From an uncultured Ruminococcus sp. (GTDB taxonomy: Bacteria; Bacillota; Clostridia; Lachnospirales; Lachnospiraceae): 10,208 bases of DNA. Of the stretch, positions 1-5,711 are shown piece by piece. The stretch is from contig USKR01000023.1 of assembly GCA_900555215.1 (NCBI GenBank), forward strand, positions 1 to 10,208. The letters run 5' to 3'. The notes under the pieces are model-generated. The model was given only the letters and a program-made list of their open reading frames with translations, was not told the origin of the DNA and ran no database searches. The translations under genes were made by a program, and so were the position numbers. Every line of letters begins with the position of its first letter. Within the stretch, counting starts at the first letter, position 1.

Positions 1-161
1 CCCAGAGAGCCGCTTCCATTCAGTATGCGGATCAGATTATTGTGCTGGAAGACGGGAAGATCGCAGGTACGGGAACGCATGAAGAACTGCTTGCGGGCTG
101 TCCGGCATATCAGGAGATCTATTATTCCCAGTTTCCGAAGGAGGTGGCTTCCAATGGCTGA
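1..161 (+). CDS. ABC exporter subunit, C-terminal end only (probable degenerate-site half)
   Basis: This is the last 52 codons of a gene that begins before the window. The first whole codon is at 3 and the stop is TGA 159-161. The product fragment begins Gln-Arg, continues with ADQIIVLEDGKI and THEELL, and has the usual end of an ABC exporter nucleotide-binding domain. In canonical subunits the residue before that Arg is the switch-loop His (AHR). Here it is Gln, as in the degenerate subunit of heterodimeric exporters of the TM287/288 or BmrC/BmrD type. The gene overlaps the next ABC gene by 8 bases, which supports translational coupling and a heterodimer. Substrate unknown; drugs, peptides or lipids are typical of the family. 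The domain assignment is firm, while the membrane part cannot be seen. Confidence 0.9.
   Translation, partial: QRAASIQYADQIIVLEDGKIAGTGTHEELLAGCPAYQEIYYSQFPKEVASNG
138..147 (+). promoter_or_regulatory. Ribosome binding site fixing the start of the second ABC gene
   Basis: AAGGAGGTGG lies inside the end of the upstream ABC gene, 6 bases before ATG 154. It supports 154 rather than the in-frame ATG at 25, which would add 43 non-homologous residues overlapping the upstream reading frame. Confidence 0.85.
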
Positions 162-1929
162 AAAGATGACAGATAAGAAAGGCAGAGGACAGTCGGAAAC
201 GCTGAAAAAAGTATTCCGCTATCTGGGAAAGTACAGGATCTTTGTTGTGTTTTCGATCCTTCTGGCAGCGGTTTCCGTAGCGCTCACACTTTATATTCCG
301 AAGCTGACAGGATATGCGGTAGACCATATCGTTGGCCCCGGGCAGGTAGACCTTCCGGGGGCGGTACAGGTGATGATACAGATCGGAATCTGTACGCTGG
401 TTACTTCGCTGGCACAGTGGCTGATGAATGTATGCAACAATAAAATGACCTACCAGGTAGTGCAGGATATCCGGAATGAGGCGTTCCGAAAGATCGAGGT
501 ACTGCCTCTTAAATATATTGACAGACATCCGTACGGAGAAGTGGTGAGCAGGGTTATCGCAGATGTAGATCAGTTTGCGGACGGGCTGCTTATGGGGTTC
601 ACGCAGCTTTTTACAGGAATAGCCACTATCATAGGTACGTTCGGGTTTATGCTGTCTGTCAATGTGAGGATCACTTTTGTGGTGGTGCTGATCACGCCGG
701 TTTCTTTCTTCGTGGCGAATTTTATTGCGAAGAGGACATTTGCCATGTTCCGCCGGCAGTCTGAGATCCGGGGCGAGCAGACTGGGCTCATCGATGAGAT
801 GATCGGAAATCAGAAGGTGGTCCAGGCTTTTGGAAGAGGGAAAAAAGTTACGGAGGAGTTTGACCGGGTCAATGAAAAACTGGGAACAGCTTATCTGAAA
901 GCAACATTTTTTTCTTCTATCACCAACCCGGCAACGAGATTTGTAAACAGTCTGGTATATACGGGAGTGGGCATCACAGGAGCGTTCGCTGTTGTGAACG
1001 GTTCCCTTACTGTGGGACAGCTCTCCAGCTTTTTAAGTTATGCGAATCAGTATACCAAGCCGTTTAATGAGATCTCCGGCGTGGTGACTGAGTTCCAGAA
1101 TGCCGTGGCGTGCGCCCAGAGGATTTTTGACCTGATTGAAGAAGCGCCTCAGAAGCCGGAGAAACCTGATGCGGTGGAGCTCAAAGATATCGGAGGAAAT
1201 GTAAGGGCAGAGGATGTAGCGTTTTCCTATGTGCCGGGACAGAAGCTGATCAGGGATTTTAATCTGGAGGTGAAGCCGGGGCAGAGGATTGCCATCGTGG
1301 GACCCACCGGATGCGGGAAGACAACCCTGATCAATCTGCTGATGCGTTTTTATGATGTGGACGCGGGGAAAATTTCGGTAGAGGGGATCGATATCCGGGA
1401 CATGACGCGAAGGAGCCTGCGTGCCGGATACGGCATGGTCCTTCAGGATACATGGCTCAAGACCGGCACTATCCGGGACAATATCACCATGGGACGGCCG
1501 GACGCCACAGGGGAAGAAATCATCGCGGCGGCGAAAGCATCCCATATCCACAGCTTTATCCGGCGGCTTTCGAACGGATATGACACGTGGATCACAGAGG
1601 ACGGCGGCGGTCTGTCCCAGGGACAGAAGCAGCTTCTCTGCATAGCCAGGGTGATGCTGTGCAGACCGCCTATGCTGATCCTGGACGAAGCGACCTCTTC
1701 CATCGATACAAGGACAGAGCTGAAGATACAGGCAGCGTTTGCGGAACTGATGAAGGGACGGACCACATTTATCGTTGCGCACAGACTGTCCACGATCCGT
1801 GAGGCGGATGTGATCCTTGTGATGAAAGACGGACAGATCATCGAGCAGGGGGATCATGAAAGCCTGCTCGCAAAAGACGGCTTTTATAAGCATTTGTATG
1901 AAAGCCAGTGGAGCCGCGCGGTCGGATAG
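154..1929 (+). CDS. ABC transporter ATP-binding/permease protein (heterodimeric exporter, catalytic subunit)
   Basis: A 591-residue half-transporter with the permease fused to the ATPase, in the cytoplasmic membrane. Residues about 20-320 form the type I exporter membrane domain, with hydrophobic stretches near 29-50, 72-94, 147-168, 172-192, 255-285 and 287-315. The ATPase domain shows Walker A GPTGCGKTT (383-391), Q-loop Gln431, a signature written LSQGQ (487-491) instead of LSGGQ, Walker B LILDEA with Asp511 and Glu512, and switch His543 (VAHR). The catalytic Glu and His are therefore present. The gene overlaps the upstream ABC subunit, which carries Gln at the switch position, so the pair probably forms one export pump with one competent and one degenerate ATP site. 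Multidrug or peptide export is typical; the substrate cannot be told from the sequence. Confidence 0.95.
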   Translation: MAEKMTDKKGRGQSETLKKVFRYLGKYRIFVVFSILLAAVSVALTLYIPKLTGYAVDHIVGPGQVDLPGAVQVMIQIGICTLVTSLAQWLMNVCNNKMTYQVVQDIRNEAFRKIEVLPLKYIDRHPYGEVVSRVIADVDQFADGLLMGFTQLFTGIATIIGTFGFMLSVNVRITFVVVLITPVSFFVANFIAKRTFAMFRRQSEIRGEQTGLIDEMIGNQKVVQAFGRGKKVTEEFDRVNEKLGTAYLKATFFSSITNPATRFVNSLVYTGVGITGAFAVVNGSLTVGQLSSFLSYANQYTKPFNEISGVVTEFQNAVACAQRIFDLIEEAPQKPEKPDAVELKDIGGNVRAEDVAFSYVPGQKLIRDFNLEVKPGQRIAIVGPTGCGKTTLINLLMRFYDVDAGKISVEGIDIRDMTRRSLRAGYGMVLQDTWLKTGTIRDNITMGRPDATGEEIIAAAKASHIHSFIRRLSNGYDTWITEDGGGLSQGQKQLLCIARVMLCRPPMLILDEATSSIDTRTELKIQAAFAELMKGRTTFIVAHRLSTIREADVILVMKDGQIIEQGDHESLLAKDGFYKHLYESQWSRAVG

Positions 1930-1967
1930 ATGAAGGATTTGAAAAGCAGATAATAAATGCGCGGCGG

Positions 1968-1974
1968 AAGGAGA
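1968..1974 (+). promoter_or_regulatory. Ribosome binding site fixing the Nudix gene start
   Basis: AAGGAGA ends 9 bases before ATG 1984. It lies downstream of the in-frame ATG at 1957, so 1984 is the better start. Confidence 0.75.
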
Positions 1975-1983
1975 CAGCAGGAT

Positions 1984-2460
1984 ATGGAAAAGATGAGCAC
2001 ATTGTGCTATATAGAAAGAGACGGTCAGTATCTTATGCTGCACCGCACGGTGAAGGAAAATGATGTGAACAAGGATAAATGGATCGGCGTGGGCGGGCAT
2101 TTCGAACATGGGGAGAGCCCGGAGGAGTGCCTTCTGCGGGAAGTCAGGGAGGAGACAGGATACACCCTGACTTCGTGGAAATACCGGGGGATAGTGACAT
2201 TTGTATATGGTGCGGATGTGGTAGAATATATGTCGCTGTACACGGCGGACGGATTTAAGGGAGAACCTATAGCATGCGATGAAGGAGAGCTGGAATGGGT
2301 GGATAAGGGCAGGATTTTTTCTCTTGAATTGTGGGAGGGAGATAAGATTTTTTTCAGGCTGCTGGATGAGGGAAGAGAGTTTTTCTCCCTGAAGCTTGTC
2401 TACGACACGGAGGACGTCCTTCGCTATGCGGCGGTTGATGGAGTGCCCATTGAGCTTTAA
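1984..2460 (+). CDS. Nudix hydrolase, MutT/8-oxo-dGTP diphosphatase-like
   Basis: A 158-residue cytosolic Nudix protein. The Nudix box is complete: Gly38, then five residues, Glu44, then seven residues, REVREETGY at 52-60, which matches GX5EX7REUXEEXGU. This box binds divalent metal and hydrolyses a nucleoside diphosphate linked to another group. The N-terminal strand (STLCYIERDGQYLMLHR) and the overall length resemble the MutT/YvcI-type group often labelled 8-oxo-dGTP diphosphatase. The true substrate could equally be another NTP or a nucleotide sugar. The gene begins 54 bases after the ABC gene and is followed by the flavodoxin-like gene on the same strand. I see no convincing promoter in the gap, so read-through from the ABC genes is likely. 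Confidence 0.92.
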   Translation: MEKMSTLCYIERDGQYLMLHRTVKENDVNKDKWIGVGGHFEHGESPEECLLREVREETGYTLTSWKYRGIVTFVYGADVVEYMSLYTADGFKGEPIACDEGELEWVDKGRIFSLELWEGDKIFFRLLDEGREFFSLKLVYDTEDVLRYAAVDGVPIEL

Positions 2461-2525
2461 ATGATCATATTTCGGGTAGACTGGCGAGAAACACAATAAA
2501 AAGAGACAGAAAGGGAATGATAAGT

Positions 2526-3050
2526 ATGAAATATGCAGTGATCTATGACAGCCCTACGGGGAATACGAAGATACTGGCGGAAGAAATCAAAAAATATATG
2601 GACGGGCAGAACGGAAATACAGAGGAATGTCTGTATTGCGGGGAGCCGGATGATGCGGATGGAAAAAAGCTGTCAGTAGCAGAGGTGATCTTTGCAGGAT
2701 TCTGGACAGATAAGGGAGACAGCGGAGCAAAGCTGGCAGAATTTTTAGAATCCCTCCACGGAAGCAGGGTATTTCTGTTCGGTACGGCAGGGTTCGGGGG
2801 CTCGGAAGAGTATTTCAACCGGATCCTGGAAAAAGTTTCGACCCATCTGGCGGCTGACAATACGGTGGCAGGGAGATATATGTGCCAGGGAAAGATGCCG
2901 GTGAGCGTGAGAAAGAGATACGAGTCTATGCTGGAACAGAATCCGGAAGATGAGCGGATGAAGGCGATGGTCGAGAATTTTGACCGGGCGCTTTCCCATC
3001 CCGACGCATCTGACCTGAAAAATCTGAGGGATGTACTTTCTGCCCTTTAA
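2526..3050 (+). CDS. Flavodoxin family protein
   Basis: A 174-residue small flavoprotein. The N-terminus MKYAVIYDSPTGNT is the beta1 strand plus FMN phosphate loop (SPTGNT, residues 9-14). The later GFWTDKG (58-64) and FGTAGFGGSEEYFNRIL (85-101) blocks fit the loops around the flavin. Start 2526 is preferred over the in-frame ATG at 2517 because the purine-rich AAAGGGA (2510-2516) abuts 2517 but lies 9 bases before 2526. Flavodoxins carry one or two electrons between redox enzymes in the cytosol. From memory, the WTDKG, GFGGSEEYF and MCQGKMP (119-125) blocks resemble the clostridial flavodoxin group now named BilS, linked to the bilirubin reductase locus. No bilR is visible here, so that name is not assigned. 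The partner is unknown. Confidence 0.88.
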   Translation: MKYAVIYDSPTGNTKILAEEIKKYMDGQNGNTEECLYCGEPDDADGKKLSVAEVIFAGFWTDKGDSGAKLAEFLESLHGSRVFLFGTAGFGGSEEYFNRILEKVSTHLAADNTVAGRYMCQGKMPVSVRKRYESMLEQNPEDERMKAMVENFDRALSHPDASDLKNLRDVLSAL

Positions 3051-3125
3051 GTACAGCCCTTCCTCAGATAACATGTAAAGCGGAGCTGATATTGGAACAG
3101 CAGACACGAGAAAGGATGATGAAGA

Positions 3126-3716
3126 ATGACGGAACGGGGAGTAGTACATGGCAGGTTTCAGGGACTCCATCTGAAACATATGGAATATCTTCTTGCCGCA
3201 AAGATGAGGTGCAGGCTTCTATATGTGGGCATTACGCACCCTGATATTTTCGCCTGTCCGGCTGCATCGCCACTGGATGTACACGGGACGCTTGTGAGAG
3301 ATAATCCTCTGGCTTATATCGAGCGGTATGAGATGATCCGGGATTCTCTTTTGGAATTCGGTGTGAAAAGGGAAGAGTTTGAGATCATTCCTTTCCCGGT
3401 GGACAGACCGGATGTGCTGGCTCAGTATGCGCCGGCGGATGCAGTGTATTATATGAGTATCTGCGGCGAATGGGACAGGGAAAAGGAGAAGATTCTGTCC
3501 TCCCTTGGTCTGAAGACGGAGATCCTGTGGGAGAGGGATCCGGAAGAAAAAGGGATTACCGGAACTGAACTGCGCGCCCTGATTGCCGGAGACGGCTCGT
3601 GGCGTCAGTATATGCCGAAAGCAGCGGCAGAATATCTGACAGAGCATGGTCTGGATGAGCATATAAAAAACCTTTTCTCGGCAGGCTCTGACAGGGTCGA
3701 TCGAGATGCTGGATAA
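3126..3716 (+). CDS. Nicotinamide-nucleotide adenylyltransferase, NadM-like
   Basis: A 196-residue nucleotidyltransferase of the HxGH superfamily. The N-terminus shows GRFQGLHLKH (9-18), the ATP-binding segment in which the usual HxGH reads HLKH (His15, His18). NPLAYIERYEMI (60-71) is the helix typical of NMN adenylyltransferases. ITGTELR (144-150) is the C-terminal phosphate-binding motif normally seen as ISGTEIR. Expected reaction: NMN plus ATP gives NAD plus pyrophosphate, in the cytosol. Start ATG 3126 has AAAGGATG (3111-3118) 7 bases upstream. It is the last gene of the + strand run and is followed within 10 bases by a strong terminator hairpin. A related adenylyl- or cytidylyltransferase specificity is possible; the substrate is inferred from family resemblance only. 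Confidence 0.85.
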   Translation: MTERGVVHGRFQGLHLKHMEYLLAAKMRCRLLYVGITHPDIFACPAASPLDVHGTLVRDNPLAYIERYEMIRDSLLEFGVKREEFEIIPFPVDRPDVLAQYAPADAVYYMSICGEWDREKEKILSSLGLKTEILWERDPEEKGITGTELRALIAGDGSWRQYMPKAAAEYLTEHGLDEHIKNLFSAGSDRVDRDAG

Positions 3717-3725
3717 ATGCAGATA

Positions 3726-3765
3726 AAAAATCCCGGCTGCAGGGTGCTTTGCAGCCGGGATTTTT
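3726..3765. terminator. Bidirectional intrinsic terminator between convergent genes
   Basis: A perfect 16-base inverted repeat (arms 3726-3741 and 3750-3765) with an 8-base loop. The arm is AAAAATCCCGGCTGCA, so the GC core is flanked by A and T runs that give a U tract in both directions. It lies 9 bases after the NadM-like stop (+ strand) and 23 bases beyond the hemolysin III stop (- strand), and can serve both. Confidence 0.93.
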
Positions 3766-3788
3766 GTCGGATCATAACTGTCATTTTA

Positions 3789-4448
3789 TCAGGGAAGAAG
3801 GAAAGCGTACATGACAACAAAATGGCATGCGCTTCCACCCATAACAAACAAATGGAAAATCTCATGACTCCCGAAGTTTTTGTGCCTATTATTAAAGAGC
3901 GGCAGCTTCAGTGCGTAGATAACGCCGCCTGCGGTATAAATAATGCCCCCGGCCAGGAGCCAGCCGAATGCCGCGGGAGACATATTGTTGAGGATCTGAG
4001 TGAAAGCCAGGACACAGGTCCAGCCCATCCCAATGTAGAGAACGGAAGATACCCATTTCGGACAGTATACCCAGAATGCCTTGATCAAAATGCCCGCGAC
4101 AGCAATCGCCCACACAATGGAAAGCAGGATGATCCCGGTCTTTCCTTTGAGAACGATGAGGCAGACAGGAGTATAGCTTCCGGCGATCAGCACAGAGATC
4201 ATCATGTGGTCGATCTTCTTTAGAACCGTGTTCACTTTTGCTGAGATATCAAATGTATGGTAAGTCGTACTTGCCGCATATAATAAGATCAGGCTTGCCG
4301 CGTAGATGGTCAGCGAGATGATGTAGATCCTGCTGGGCTCATGAGCTGCCTTGATAAGCAGAGGCACTGCAGCGAAGATTGCCATCAGCATACCGATAAA
4401 ATGTGTGATCGCGCTGCCGGGTTCTTTGATATGTCGTTTTTGTTCCAT
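3789..4448 (-). CDS. trhA: Hemolysin III / PAQR family membrane protein (TrhA-like)
   Basis: A 219-residue integral membrane protein with about seven hydrophobic segments, the normal size for bacterial hemolysin III/TrhA. Family-defining polar residues are visible: His64 in STTYH (60-64), Asp80-His81 in KKIDH, and the HxxxH pair His195/His199 in GSHEIFH near the C-terminus. In the PAQR superfamily (adiponectin receptors, YqfA/TrhA) these residues hold a zinc ion in the membrane. TrhA has been linked to membrane energy and lipid homeostasis, and the hemolysin name comes from overexpression work, so it should not be read as a toxin. Start 4448 is chosen because GGAGGTG (4455-4461, - strand) lies 6 bases upstream; upstream in-frame ATGs would include that site. 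It has its own promoter (4512-4540). Confidence 0.93.
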   Translation of the reverse strand: MEQKRHIKEPGSAITHFIGMLMAIFAAVPLLIKAAHEPSRIYIISLTIYAASLILLYAASTTYHTFDISAKVNTVLKKIDHMMISVLIAGSYTPVCLIVLKGKTGIILLSIVWAIAVAGILIKAFWVYCPKWVSSVLYIGMGWTCVLAFTQILNNMSPAAFGWLLAGGIIYTAGGVIYALKLPLFNNRHKNFGSHEIFHLFVMGGSACHFVVMYAFLLP

Positions 4449-4454
4449 AATATG

Positions 4455-4461
4455 CACCTCC
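4455..4461 (-). promoter_or_regulatory. Ribosome binding site fixing the hemolysin III start
   Basis: GGAGGTG on the - strand lies 6 bases before ATG 4448. The in-frame ATGs farther upstream contain or precede it. Confidence 0.8.
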
Positions 4462-4511
4462 ATGATGTAAAAGCAACAAGTGGTTTTCAATACTATGTTA
4501 AGTATATGCAT

Positions 4512-4540
4512 ATATTACAACAAGGATGCATAAAAATCAA
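4512..4540 (-). promoter_or_regulatory. SigA-type promoter for the hemolysin III gene
   Basis: On the - strand, -35 TTGATT (4535-4540) and -10 TAATAT (4512-4517) are separated by 17 bases. The predicted transcript begins near 4505 with a leader of about 55 bases. This gives the gene its own unit, separate from the carbamate kinase gene that ends at 4606 behind a terminator. Confidence 0.7.
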
Positions 4541-4556
4541 TTAAAAAATTGCACAA

Positions 4557-4583
4557 AGAAAACCGGGAGTTCCCCGGTTTTCT
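4557..4583 (-). terminator. Intrinsic terminator after the carbamate kinase gene
   Basis: An 11-base perfect stem (AGAAAACCGGG, 4557-4567, with 4573-4583) and a 5-base loop. On the - strand the stem ends in a T-rich tract (TTTTCTTT). It lies 22 bases after the carbamate kinase stop and upstream of the hemolysin III promoter. Confidence 0.88.
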
Positions 4584-4605
4584 GTTAAAGTTTTAATTAT
4601 TCCAT

Positions 4606-5535
4606 TTATCGGATCACTGTTCCGGTCTTTCCTTTCAGCGCTTCTTTTACTTTGTCAAATGCTGTAATATAAGCGCGGCGCCCTTCCCTGCCGTCAACAA
4701 ATTCTACGGCGGCCCGGAATTTCGGGAGCATATTGTAGATACCGAAGTGTCCTTCTTCCATGTATGCTTTTGCCTGTTCTGTGGTGAGTTCATCCAGCGG
4801 CTGCTCGTTATCCTGTCCGAGGTTTATGCACACTTTTTCCACATTTGTCAGTATGATGAGCATATCTGCGTTGATGCCCTCTGCAAGTTTGCCTGCAGCA
4901 AGATCCTTTTCAATAACCGCGCTGGCGCCTTTGAGGTGGTTGTCCTGCTCCATGACGGGAATACCGCCGCCGCCGGCAGCAATGACGATCTGGTCGGCGT
5001 CAAGAAGGGCATTGACAGCATCCAGCTCCACGATTTTTACAGGGTTCGGCGCGGATACGACACGGCGGAATCCTTTGCCTGCCTCCTCGATCACATAGTT
5101 TCCTTTCTTGCGTTCTTCATTTGCTTCCTGCGCGTTCATATACCTTCCGAGCACTTTTGTCGGAGTGTAAAATGCTTCATCATAGGGATCTACGATCACC
5201 TGAGTCAGAACCGTGCTTACTGTACGGTAAATGCCGCGGTTCAAAAGCTCTTCCCGAATTCCGTTCTGCAGGTCATAGCCGATGTAACCCTGGCTCATTG
5301 CAGAGCAGACGGACATAGGCGCGGGCGTGTATTCGGGATGCGCCTTTGCAAATTCGTTCATGGCGGTATGGATCATCCCTACCTGAGGTGCATTGCTGTG
5401 CGTGATCGCGACCTGATAACCTTCTTCAATAAGGTCTGCGATGCATTTTGCGCTGTGCTTTACAGCGACCTTCTGTTCCGGGAGCGTGGTCCCGAGAGCT
5501 CGGTGTCCCAGAGCTACGACAACTCTTTTTTTCAT
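4606..5535 (-). CDS. arcC: Carbamate kinase (divergent clade)
   Basis: A 309-residue cytosolic amino-acid-kinase-fold enzyme, the usual length for carbamate kinase (ADP plus carbamoyl phosphate gives ATP plus carbamate, the energy-yielding last step of arginine, agmatine or purine-derived ureido-compound catabolism). Visible motifs: SNAPQVG (47-53), the AMSQGYIGYDLQN block (79-91), TPTKVLG (124-130), AAGGGGIPV (186-194), EKDLAAGKLAEGINAD (209-224) and PK (271-272). Unusual: the N-terminal ALGGNALG loop reads ALGHRALG (8-15), and the late GSM-PK motif reads YNMLPK (267-272). This fits a clostridial sub-clade, but the family label is firmer than the activity. An alternative start at 5547 adds four residues; 5535 is preferred because GGAG lies 6 bases upstream. 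No arginine deiminase or ornithine carbamoyltransferase gene is adjacent. Confidence 0.9.
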   Translation of the reverse strand: MKKRVVVALGHRALGTTLPEQKVAVKHSAKCIADLIEEGYQVAITHSNAPQVGMIHTAMNEFAKAHPEYTPAPMSVCSAMSQGYIGYDLQNGIREELLNRGIYRTVSTVLTQVIVDPYDEAFYTPTKVLGRYMNAQEANEERKKGNYVIEEAGKGFRRVVSAPNPVKIVELDAVNALLDADQIVIAAGGGGIPVMEQDNHLKGASAVIEKDLAAGKLAEGINADMLIILTNVEKVCINLGQDNEQPLDELTTEQAKAYMEEGHFGIYNMLPKFRAAVEFVDGREGRRAYITAFDKVKEALKGKTGTVIR

Positions 5536-5582
5536 ACTATACTCCATTTCCGCCGCCTTCTATTTGACGGCATATTATTTAC

Positions 5583-5617
5583 GGCGGCAGCCGGGTGAAA
5601 GAAGACCGGCTGCTGCC
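5583..5617 (-). promoter_or_regulatory. Stable hairpin in the carbamate kinase leader
   Basis: The arms 5583-5594 (GGCGGCAGCCGG) and 5606-5617 (CCGGCTGCTGCC) pair at 11 of 12 positions around an 11-base loop. On the - strand no T run follows, so it is not a standard terminator. It sits about 48 bases before the start codon, between the candidate promoter and the ribosome binding region, and is therefore part of the arcC 5' leader. Confidence 0.6.
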
Positions 5618-5645
5618 TGTATCTGCGAAAAGATAACTTATAGAA

Positions 5646-5674
5646 AGTTTACTATTATTTGCGTTAAAAATCAA
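5646..5674 (-). promoter_or_regulatory. Candidate promoter for the carbamate kinase gene
   Basis: On the - strand, -35 TTGATT (5669-5674) and -10 TAAACT (5646-5651) have a 17-base spacer. The -10 matches consensus at only 4 of 6 positions. It is the best pair I found in the 164-base gap. I see no clear terminator after the upstream membrane gene, so read-through is also possible. Confidence 0.4.
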
Positions 5675-5711
5675 TACCGGCCGTCAGCTGCCTCCGGGCA
5701 TGCTCCTGTTT

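Noticed and set aside
25..153. N-terminal extension of the second ABC gene from ATG 25
   Set aside because: It overlaps the true 3' end of the upstream ABC gene in another frame. The ribosome binding site at 138-147 and family length support ATG 154.
1033..2496. Long - strand open frame (487 codons) opposite the ABC and Nudix genes
   Set aside because: Both + strand genes below it have full sets of family motifs. The antisense frame shows no recognisable domain and is a codon-bias shadow.
3717..4223. A + strand open frame of 168 codons starting in the terminator
   Set aside because: It starts inside a perfect terminator hairpin and lies opposite the hemolysin III gene, whose motifs are intact.
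4747..5598. Long + strand open frame (283 codons) opposite the carbamate kinase
   Set aside because: It is the antisense shadow of a gene with clear kinase motifs; it has no ribosome binding site or recognisable domain.
5548..5711. A terminator for the DUF975-CmpB gene in the gap before arcC
   Set aside because: The only strong hairpin (5583-5617) has no T tract on the - strand and lies within the probable arcC leader.
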